DNA of 64,000 bases from Firmicutes bacterium CAG:345 (GTDB lineage: Bacteria; Bacillota_I; Bacilli_A; RFN20; CAG-288). Of this stretch, positions 54,932 through 62,501 are shown piece by piece; the stretch's first letter is position 1; each line of letters begins with the position of its first letter. Both the position numbers and the translations under genes were made by a program. The notes below the pieces were generated by a model, which searched no databases, was not told the origin of the DNA, and worked only from the letters and a program-made list of their open reading frames with translations. The DNA is taken from the NCBI GenBank assembly GCA_000433315.1, contig FR893385.1:90435-154434 (forward strand). Reading direction: 5' to 3'.

Positions 54932-56808
54932 ATAGGGTAGAGAGAAAATAATTAATATTTTCGTCCCTCCCATTGCACCATACATACGGGTCTCGTATAC
55001 GGCGCTACATCTATATTGATTGCAAACTACTAAGATAGTAATTCAAAGGGTTGATCAATCATGGTCAACTCTTTTTTTATTGGCTATTTCAAGTACTTTA
55101 TGGTTTAACAAATAATTGACTACATCCATACCGCTTCTTTTATACCATCCAAGTCTTGAATTTGCCACTTTATATATTGATTCATCATCAAAGTTACATT
55201 TGAATGCTTTGTTCAATCTTTGTAGATTAGTATAAATTCTACTAGTAATTTTCCATTGTTTGATAATTATCACTCTTATTTTATGTCTTAACCATTGTCC
55301 AAATTTTTCAAGAAAATGCTTCATATTTCCTATTTTAAAATAGTTAATCCAACCTTTAATAATTTGGTTTAGTTTAGTAAAAGTGGCTCCTAATGGTTTG
55401 GATACTGCATGTTTCCTTTTAAGTACTACTTTAATCTTTTCATAAAGTTTCATTTTCCTGTCTTTTCCAGGTTTACATTGCCACTTATCTTTATTATTCC
55501 AAAATGTAAAACCAAAAAAATTACTATTCATTGGTCTTACTATTTTAGTTTTGGTAGCTGAAACCTTAAGAAATAATTTTCTTTCTAGCCAAGAAATAAC
55601 TGATTTCATTACACTATTGGCTGCTACATCACTTTTAACAAATATGCTGCAACCATCCGCATATCTTACAAAGCGTAATCTTCTTTGTTCTAATTCTTTA
55701 TCAAATTTATCTAAATATATATTGCTAAGAATAGGACTTAAAGGACCTCCTTGCGGTACTCCAATGGTTGTTGATGAAACTAAACCATTATCCATAACTC
55801 CTGCTTGTAAGAATTTACGAATTAGATGTAGTGTATAACTATCATTTACTTTCTCTCTTAATATTAAAATTAATTTATCATGATTTACTGTGTCAAAATA
55901 TTTTTCGATATCTAAATCGATTACCCATTCAAAGCCTTGATTAAGATACTCTAATACTTGCATCATTGCTACATGACAATCTCTATTTGGTCTAAAGCCA
56001 TAAGAACAATCACTAAATATTTCTTCGTATATTGGTGATAATTTTTAAGCAATAGATTGTTGTATCACACGGTCGATAACTGTAGGTATCCTAGTGGTCT
56101 TAATTTGCCATCAGCTTTTGGAATATACACTATTCTTACAGGTTGAGGCTTATAAGTCTTATTCATTATTGATTCAATAATTTCATCCTTATGTTCATAG
56201 AAATATGTTTCAATTTGATTAACTGACATTTTATCAATGCCACTTGCTCCTTTATTAATTTTAACTCTATGTATAGCCTTAAAATCTCTTCAATTAATTT
56301 CATTTGCTGCTTCGCTTCTATTTGTAAATTATATAGAAGTATCTTCGACCCCTTTACCATCATTGATTGCGTTTCAATGTTTTAGGCTATCTCATCTTAC
56401 AGACTATCTATACTTTGCTTATAGTGATTCGCACTATATAAACATTAGGTTCTTTTGTAGCTGGCAACTACATACTACGACCTCAGCTGACCCCCTAACT
56501 ATTTGCTTTTTATTGCACGTATATTCTACGCGTTAGGGTCTCCCAGGGTAATTCATTAATCTTTCATCCCACAACCTCTTGATTTACTGTCTTGGTTTTA
56601 CGTTTACCATTAGGACTTCAGTTTGTTTAGCAACCTTATCCACATACCATTTAGCCTCATCAAGTTTCTATTCGTAGGCTCAAGGATTTTGCTACACCTC
56701 TTCCTTCATCCATAGAATTACTCCTAACGGCTTGAGGTTCACTACACTTGGCGGTAAATACCTGTGACTAGACTTTCACTAGTAAGATTAATGTCATGCC
56801 TGGCACAC
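54932..56808 (-). mobile_element. Group II intron, degenerate, between two facing terminators
   Basis: The minus strand starts with GTGTGCC (complement of 56802-56808), the group II 5' consensus GUGYG, followed by a typical domain I (CAGGCATGAC, CTAGTGAAAGTCTAG, GTCACAGG). It ends with a domain V (GCGCCGTATACGAGACCCG and its partner, about 54965-55010) and a domain VI stem (GGGAGGGACGAAAATA with TATTTTCTCTCTACCC) ending at about 54932. The ORF inside domain IV is a broken reverse transcriptase. The 5' junction follows directly on the T-run of a terminator hairpin, the insertion site typical of class C introns. The exact 3' end is uncertain by 1-3 nt. Confidence 0.88.
55055..56363 (-). pseudogene. 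Group II intron reverse transcriptase/maturase, broken
   Basis: From about 56363 the frame begins MMVKGSKILLYNLQIEAKQ, then shifts, and carries a TGA near 56293 in the next frame (NEIN*RDFKAIHRVKINKGASGIDKMS). It continues through VYIPKADGKLRPLG, loses one base near 56088, and has CAA changed to TAA at 56045-56047 (SIA*KLSPI). The rest (55966-55055) is intact: YGFRPNRDCH before it, then GVPQGGPLSPILSN, the catalytic box and domain X. The catalytic box is YADG instead of YADD, with Gly encoded by GGT at 55652-55654. Reverse transcriptase activity is lost at several levels. Confidence 0.9.
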
Positions 56809-56842
56809 AAAAAAATCTGGTAGCTAATAAAACTACCAGATC
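56808..56842 (-). terminator. Terminator of the FakA-like gene, at the intron junction
   Basis: ATCTGGTAG (56815-56823) and CTACCAGAT (56833-56841) form a perfect 9-bp stem; on the minus strand seven U follow, directly before the intron's GTGTG. Confidence 0.9.
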
Positions 56843-56856
56843 AAACTTTGCTTTAA

Positions 56857-57108
56857 TTAGCCTTTTAATCCACGAGATTGACGATCCATATCTTCGACAA
56901 CAATATCATAAATCTCGCCCAAAGTTGAACAATATTCCAAGACTTTCCAAGGAGTATTAGTATGAAAATGAATTTTGATAAGTTCATCATCACCAACGGC
57001 TAATAAACAATCACCTTGAATATTCTTAGTGATGTAGTCATTGATTTGATCTTCATCAAGATTTTCACCTTCAATTAATAGTTGAGTATCATAGCGGTAT
57101 TCGAGCAT
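56857..57108 (-). CDS. Stand-alone FakA-like (DAK-related) domain protein
   Basis: The 83-residue protein starts MLEYRYDTQLLIEGE, with AAAGGAG upstream, which rules out longer starts. It resembles the middle domain of the fatty acid kinase FakA (YloV): a start like 'fgYctEflI', then GDCLLAVGDDELIKIHFHTNTPWKVLEYCSTLGEIYDIVVEDMDRQ, close in pattern to the family's GDSLLVV.DDe.vKVHVH...PG..L.ya...GeL..i.ieNM. The kinase and C-terminal domains are absent. This is a full short gene with its own terminator, not a truncated remnant of a local larger gene. Function unknown; perhaps it binds a phospho-lipid intermediate or partner. Confidence 0.7.
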   Translation of the reverse strand: MLEYRYDTQLLIEGENLDEDQINDYITKNIQGDCLLAVGDDELIKIHFHTNTPWKVLEYCSTLGEIYDIVVEDMDRQSRGLKG

Positions 57109-57212
57109 AGTATTCTCCTTTATTTTTAATAACCTTACAAAGATTATAATTACAAATTCATTTATTGTCAAATTCTACTAGACTTTCTTCCGCTAATGAA
57201 CAATTATATAAA

Positions 57213-58973
57213 TTAATATCTTCTATCTATTATCTCTTTCAATTTATTTTTATCAATTTTATAATTTCTATTTTCATCAACTAAGCCATTAACCTCTTGC
57301 TGGACATCACTTAACTGAGTTATACAATATCCACAAAATACTCTAGATTCAATTATTGCATCAATGGCCCCTTTAAAGCGATTCAAAAACTCTTCTTCAT
57401 CTTTAACTAATCCATTATATCCCCAGCCAAGATTTTTATCTTTAGAAAAAGCTATTCCAGCAAATTCTGTTAATAGAACAGGTTTGGTTGCTTTTGTAAC
57501 ACCATCATCTAATAAAACTTTTGGACCAGTAAAAATTGTTCTCTTTGAATTTATATATTCTTTATCAAAATTACTATAATCTAAAAGAAGTTCATCTTTA
57601 TGAGCACTATAATTATGTAAAGTTATTAAATCAGAATCAACTTGTTCCCATCCATCATTAGAAACCACAAATCTATGCGGATCGATTGATTTTGTAAGAT
57701 GATATAATCCTTTGACAAATTCTTGCTGTTGTTCATTATTTAAAATAGACATTGTTCCCCATGATTCATTAATAACAACATTGGTCATAACAGATGGATG
57801 ATTATGATGTTGAGTCAATATTTCAAGCCATTCATTAGAAACTGTTTTAATAACAGAATTTTTCCACTCATAAAATGATGGAAGTTCTTGCCACAAATAA
57901 TAACCCATAATATCACAATAATAATAGAATAAATCAGCTTCAATCTTTTGATGTTTTCTACAACCATTTAACCCAATATCTTTCATTAAAGAGATGTCTT
58001 TTATTATATCCTCTTCCATATAGGTTAAGCCACGATTTTTTAAATATCCTTGATCTAATATCAACTTAGGAAAAATTGGATTCCTATTCAACAAAATAGT
58101 ATTTCCTCTTGATAAATATTCAGCCACTCCAAAATATGACATAACTTCATCGATCACGATACCATTTTTATATATTTTAAATACGACATCATAAAGATTA
58201 GGATTATCTGGACTCCAGTTATGAAGTTTCATTGTTGCTTTATCACTGGTTAAATCATAGATATTTTTGAAGACATTTCTAAGAACTTTTTCTTTTCCAG
58301 AATAGATTATGTAATTATCAAAACTAATTTCTGTTTCAATCTCAAGATTTTCTAAATTTCCTTCAATCAGATATTCAAACTCAACATTAGTATTTTTATA
58401 GCTCGGATTTGCAATAATATTTTTAAAATAAGAAGAACCAACTTTTTCTAACCATACAGTTTTCCAAATTCCTGTAGTTTGTACATAAAAACACTCATAA
58501 TTATGATCCATCCAACGTTGTTTTCCACGTGAATGAAGTGCACTCAAATCATCATATACTCTTACAACAATTTCATTATTACCATCATTTACATAATCAG
58601 TAATATCAAAGCTGAAACGGGAATATGCACCTACATGACTTCCTACAAATTCTCCATTGATATAAACTCTTGTTTGATAATCAACACCTTCAAAGTTTAA
58701 AAGCAATCTTTTATTATCTTTCTTGTATTCAAAAGTTTTATGATACCAACAAATATTATGTACTTCTTCTTCGCCTATTTTTGAATCATGACATTCATAA
58801 GAAAAGGGAACTATAATCTTGCGAGATTTTGGAAAATTAATATAATATTTATTTTTTATTCCACTATTAGAATCATCAAAAATAAAATCCCATTCTCCAT
58901 CTAAATTGACAAAACTTTTTCGAGAAAATTGAGGGTTAGGATGTCCTTTTAAATAAGATTTCGTATGTTTCAT
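57213..58973 (-). CDS. Glycoside hydrolase family 2 enzyme
   Basis: This is a cytosolic glycosidase, 586 residues, of the beta-galactosidase/beta-glucuronidase/mannosidase superfamily. The start MKHTKSYLKGHPNPQF is chosen at 58973 because GGAG lies 8 nt before it. The N-terminal jelly-roll (SFVNLDGEWDFIFDD, VPFSYE, LLNFEGVDYQTRVYING..VGSHVGAYSRFSFDIT), an Ig-like domain, and the TIM barrel are in the usual order. The acid/base Glu lies in VVINESWG (about residue 402) and the nucleophile in LLTEFAG (about 503). No signal peptide. Substrate not told by sequence; there is no sugar transporter beside it. Confidence 0.9.
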   Translation of the reverse strand: MKHTKSYLKGHPNPQFSRKSFVNLDGEWDFIFDDSNSGIKNKYYINFPKSRKIIVPFSYECHDSKIGEEEVHNICWYHKTFEYKKDNKRLLLNFEGVDYQTRVYINGEFVGSHVGAYSRFSFDITDYVNDGNNEIVVRVYDDLSALHSRGKQRWMDHNYECFYVQTTGIWKTVWLEKVGSSYFKNIIANPSYKNTNVEFEYLIEGNLENLEIETEISFDNYIIYSGKEKVLRNVFKNIYDLTSDKATMKLHNWSPDNPNLYDVVFKIYKNGIVIDEVMSYFGVAEYLSRGNTILLNRNPIFPKLILDQGYLKNRGLTYMEEDIIKDISLMKDIGLNGCRKHQKIEADLFYYYCDIMGYYLWQELPSFYEWKNSVIKTVSNEWLEILTQHHNHPSVMTNVVINESWGTMSILNNEQQQEFVKGLYHLTKSIDPHRFVVSNDGWEQVDSDLITLHNYSAHKDELLLDYSNFDKEYINSKRTIFTGPKVLLDDGVTKATKPVLLTEFAGIAFSKDKNLGWGYNGLVKDEEEFLNRFKGAIDAIIESRVFCGYCITQLSDVQQEVNGLVDENRNYKIDKNKLKEIIDRRY

Positions 58974-59234
58974 GTTTACTCCATTCTCTATTGTATTTTC
59001 TATACAAAAAAATTTTAACATTGTTTACTATATTTTTAAAAGAATTAAAATTAATAAAAAAATTAAAGGAAAAATAATTCCGATGAAATTAAATCGCTAC
59101 CATATTTATAAAATAATATAATATTAAATTGATATTTTTAGTTTACAACTTCTAATACTAAAATAAAGTTGCTTATATTTTTGCAAATAAAATTTCGTAC
59201 CGAAAAAACAAATTAAAAATTATAAAAAAATCTA

Positions 59235-59262
59235 TTGAAGTTGAAAATAAAAGTTATATAAT
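59235..59262 (+). promoter_or_regulatory. Promoter of speA-speB, very close to the start codon
   Basis: TTGAAG (59235-59240), a 16-nt spacer and TATAAT (59257-59262). The speA ATG begins 9 nt after the -10 box and no Shine-Dalgarno sequence lies between, so the mRNA is probably leaderless. Confidence 0.7.
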
Positions 59263-59271
59263 GTTTGCGTT

Positions 59272-60765
59272 ATGAATAAAGAAAAACAAAATAATACGCC
59301 TTTTTTCAGCGAAATGAAAAAATATATCGAATCAGATCCAACATGTTTTGACGTTCCAGGACATAAAATGGGTAATTTTGATAACGATTTAGAAGAATAC
59401 GCTGGAAAAACTCTTTATAAACTGGATGTAAATGCACCTATTGGGCTTGATAATCTTTATCATCCTCATGGCGTAATAAAAGAAGCTGAAGATTTATTAG
59501 CTGACTTATATAATGTTGATGAGGCTTTATTTTCTATAAATGGAACAACCGGTGGAATCATGACTATGATCATTGGAACAATAGATGCCAAAGAAAAAAT
59601 TATTCTGCCTAGAAACGTTCATAAATCAATAATAAACTCCTTAATATTATCAGGAGCGTACCCAATTTTTGTTATGCCTGATACTGATCCAGAAACAGGT
59701 ATTGCTAATGGTGTAAAAATTGATAACTATATTAAGGCCATGGATGAAAATCCTGATGCTAAGGCAGTCTTTGTCATTAATCCTACATATTTTGGAGTAA
59801 CAAGTAATATTAAAAAACTTGCTAAAGAAGCACATGAAAGAAATATGATTGTCATTGCTGATGAAGCTCATGGTTCACATTTATATTTTCATGAAGATTT
59901 ACCTCTTGGCGCAATGGCTGCAGGAGCTGATATATCTTCAGTAAGCTTACATAAGACCTTCGGCTCATTAACTCAAAGCTCAGCAATACTAATAAATAAA
60001 GAGAGAATTAATGTGTCACGAATTAAAAAAGTCTACGCAATGCTTTCATCAACAAGTCCAAATCATATTCTTCTTGCAAGTATTGATGTAGCAAGAAAAA
60101 GAATGGCTCTAGATGGTCATAAACTTTTATCTAATACTTTAGATTTAGCCAGAAAAACACGTGAAAGAATCAATAAAATTCGTGGTTTTCACTGCTTGGA
60201 TAAATCTTATCTTGATGGAAATGGAAGATTTGATATCGATGAAACAAAATTAGTTATCAATACTTCTGAAGTTGGTTTATCTGGATTTGAAATTTTTAAA
60301 CTGATGCGTGAAGTTGAAAATGTTCAAATGGAACTTGGAGAAATAAGTGAACTTTTAGCGATATTCACTATTGGAACTACGCAAAAAGATGCTGATAGAC
60401 TTGTTGAAGGACTTCAAAAAATATCAGATAAGTATTATGATATAACTGATATTAAGACCATACCTCATTTTTCATACTCTTTCCCAGAATTAATCGTTAG
60501 ACCCCGTGAAGCTTTCCACGCACCGAGTAAAGTTATCAGTTTAGATGATGCTGTTGGTGAAATATCTGCCGAAAGCATTATGATTTATCCACCAGGAATT
60601 CCTTTGGCAATACCTGGCGAAATCATTACACAAAATGCGATTGACTTATTACATTTTTATGAAAAAGAAGGTGGAGTCGTATTAAGCGATTCTCCGGATG
60701 GTTATATCAAAGTATTAGACCAAGATAAATGGTACTTAGGAAGTGAGTTAGATTATGATTTCTAA
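59272..60765 (+). CDS. speA: Arginine decarboxylase (Orn/Lys/Arg decarboxylase, PLP)
   Basis: This is a PLP enzyme of the aspartate-aminotransferase fold, 497 residues, that makes agmatine from arginine. Typical parts are TPFF...DVPGHKMG (about 9-33), FSINGTTGG (about 87-95), the PLP-contact Asp in ADEAHGSHL (Asp197) and the PLP Lys in SLHKTFGS (Lys228), and YPPGIPLAIPGE near the C-terminus. Lysine or ornithine could be alternative substrates, but the overlapping agmatinase gene favours arginine. The ATG has no ribosome site and lies 9 nt from the -10 box. Confidence 0.93.
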   Translation: MNKEKQNNTPFFSEMKKYIESDPTCFDVPGHKMGNFDNDLEEYAGKTLYKLDVNAPIGLDNLYHPHGVIKEAEDLLADLYNVDEALFSINGTTGGIMTMIIGTIDAKEKIILPRNVHKSIINSLILSGAYPIFVMPDTDPETGIANGVKIDNYIKAMDENPDAKAVFVINPTYFGVTSNIKKLAKEAHERNMIVIADEAHGSHLYFHEDLPLGAMAAGADISSVSLHKTFGSLTQSSAILINKERINVSRIKKVYAMLSSTSPNHILLASIDVARKRMALDGHKLLSNTLDLARKTRERINKIRGFHCLDKSYLDGNGRFDIDETKLVINTSEVGLSGFEIFKLMREVENVQMELGEISELLAIFTIGTTQKDADRLVEGLQKISDKYYDITDIKTIPHFSYSFPELIVRPREAFHAPSKVISLDDAVGEISAESIMIYPPGIPLAIPGEIITQNAIDLLHFYEKEGGVVLSDSPDGYIKVLDQDKWYLGSELDYDF

Positions 60766-61618
60766 ATTTCAAAGAAACCTTTCTGTGTTTCAAAGTTGCG
60801 ATGCTGAATATGATGAAAGTGATGTAGTTATCTTTTCTTCACCAATGGATGCTACCTGCTCTTTTAGACCAGGAACAAGATTTGCTGGTCCAGCAATAAG
60901 ACAAGATTCCATAGGTATGGAGTGGTATTCACCATATATGGAAATGGATTTAAAAGATTACAAAACTTGTGATATCGGTGATTTAGAATTACCGATGGGA
61001 GATGTCGAAAAAGATCTTGATGAAATTTCAAGAGTTACAAGAGAAATTTTAAATGATAATAAAAAAACTATGATGATTGGCGGCGAACATCTAGTTACAT
61101 ATGGAACAATTCGTGAATATGTTAAAAAGTATCCTGATTTAAATATAATTCATTTTGATGCTCATACTGATTTAAGAGATGAATTTCTAGGACGTGAATT
61201 ATCTCATGCGACTGTCTTAAAAAAATGTTATGAAATGTTAAAATCTGGAACATTATATCAATTTGGTATTAGAAGTGGTGATAAAGAAGAATTCGAATGG
61301 GCTAAAACACATATTCATCAAAGAAAATTCGATTTAGTTGGATTAGATAAATGTGTTGAAGAATTAAAAGATAAACCAGTCTATATAACCATAGATTTAG
61401 ATGTTCTCGATCCAAGCATTTTCCCAGGAACTGGTACTCCAGAAGCCGGTGGTGTAACATTTAAAGAATTAGAAGATGCAATTTTGACTATGCGCGGATT
61501 AAACAATATCGTCGGTGCTGATATGGTCGAATTATCTCCTGATTATGATTCAAGTCATGTTTCTACTCAGGTTGCATGTAAAGTTCTTCGCGAATTAACA
61601 TTACTCCTTCATCACTAA
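60755..61618 (+). CDS. speB: Agmatinase
   Basis: SpeB hydrolyses agmatine to putrescine and urea. The 287-residue ureohydrolase has the full binuclear manganese site: GGEHLVTYG (His112), HFDAHTDLRD (Asp135, His137, Asp139), and ITIDLDVLDPS (Asp214, Asp216), followed by GTGTPEAGG. It overlaps speA by 11 nt, so translation is coupled. Together with SpeA it makes putrescine; no spermidine synthase is in the window. Confidence 0.95.
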   Translation: MISKFQRNLSVFQSCDAEYDESDVVIFSSPMDATCSFRPGTRFAGPAIRQDSIGMEWYSPYMEMDLKDYKTCDIGDLELPMGDVEKDLDEISRVTREILNDNKKTMMIGGEHLVTYGTIREYVKKYPDLNIIHFDAHTDLRDEFLGRELSHATVLKKCYEMLKSGTLYQFGIRSGDKEEFEWAKTHIHQRKFDLVGLDKCVEELKDKPVYITIDLDVLDPSIFPGTGTPEAGGVTFKELEDAILTMRGLNNIVGADMVELSPDYDSSHVSTQVACKVLRELTLLLHH

Positions 61619-61624
61619 TAAAAA

Positions 61625-61675
61625 TAAAACTACTAGTATTTAGAAAATAATTTCTATCTATTAGTAGTTTTTTTA
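61625..61675 (+). terminator. Terminator of speA-speB (possibly bidirectional)
   Basis: AAACTACTA (61627-61635) pairs with TAGTAGTTT (61662-61670), followed by TTTT. The inner loop can fold further. The convergent TVP38 gene ends at its far edge. Confidence 0.7.
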
Positions 61676-62482
61676 TTGATTAGTTTTTTGATTTTTTCTA
61701 TAAATTTTATTTTCTATCTTAACAAATAATTTTTCTATTTTATCTGAATATTTAAAAGTTAAATAAATAGTTAACAAAAATAAGATAGCTAAGATAATAA
61801 CAATTACTACACCATACCATGTAGAAAGAATATCTTTATTTATTACTCCATTAAACATCAAAATTGTCAGCAATATAGCTGGTGGACGACAAATTAATTG
61901 CATTATAAAGAAAAATTTATATGTAATTTTTGTTATTCCTGCAATCATACATAAAGCATCATCTGGAAAAAGAGGCAACAAAAACATCATAAAAAATATT
62001 GGTCTTTCTTTTCCTTGTGTTTTATTAAGATATTTTTCTACATTCTCTTTTCCAACCATCCACGAAACGAAAGGCTTACCGAGTTTTCTTCCAACAAAAA
62101 ATGCTAGCATCGATGCAGGTATAATCGCTAAAAGTGAATATATTGCTGGTTCATACCAATTTCCAAATACAAAAACTCCTGCGGCCGTTGTAACCATAGC
62201 TGGTATAGGCAAAACTGAAACTTGTAAAAATTGAATTGCAAAATAAACCAAAGCACTTACAAAATGATATTTGCTTTGAATTATTTTTTGTAATTCTTCT
62301 GTAGAAGAAATCTTATCTAAAATCCCATAATTATCTAAAATTAGGTACAATAGAAAAATTATTATCAAGACAAAAGAAATACCTAAATAAGCCTTTAAAT
62401 AATTGCTTGCTTTAAAATTTGCAACATAATTTTTTAGCCAATTATTTAAATTTTTAATTTTAATTAAAATATTCTTTTTCAT
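61673..62482 (-). CDS. TVP38/TMEM64 (DedA-like VTT) membrane protein
   Basis: The protein has 269 residues from the start at 62482, which follows AAGGA by 4 nt. It has five or six membrane helices. The VTT core is clear: VLPIPAMVTTAAGVFVFG (about 90-107), then SMLAFFVGRKLGKPFV (about 124-139), and RPIFFMMFLLPLFPDDALCMIAGITKI (about 160-185), the family's F.R..P..P.d..n..aG pattern with FPDD. VTT proteins are thought to be lipid scramblases or transporters for undecaprenyl phosphate or phospholipid; the role here is inferred. The C-terminal tail is basic. Confidence 0.88.
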   Translation of the reverse strand: MKKNILIKIKNLNNWLKNYVANFKASNYLKAYLGISFVLIIIFLLYLILDNYGILDKISSTEELQKIIQSKYHFVSALVYFAIQFLQVSVLPIPAMVTTAAGVFVFGNWYEPAIYSLLAIIPASMLAFFVGRKLGKPFVSWMVGKENVEKYLNKTQGKERPIFFMMFLLPLFPDDALCMIAGITKITYKFFFIMQLICRPPAILLTILMFNGVINKDILSTWYGVVIVIILAILFLLTIYLTFKYSDKIEKLFVKIENKIYRKNQKTNQ

Positions 62483-62501
62483 ACTATCCTTCATATTTTA
62501 A

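Noticed and set aside
54415..56800. Use of the Mycoplasma genetic code (TGA = Trp), suggested by TGA near an expected Trp in the intron ORF and by the rarity of TGA stops
   Set aside because: Intact genes use TGG for Trp, and the HlyIII gene ends with TGA in a typical ATGA overlap. The intron ORF also has frameshifts and a TAA, so the TGA fits plain decay.
59022..59234. A possible small RNA or riboswitch before speA
   Set aside because: The stretch is very AT-rich with no stable hairpin, and the promoter lies at its far end next to the start codon, so it is not part of the speA transcript.
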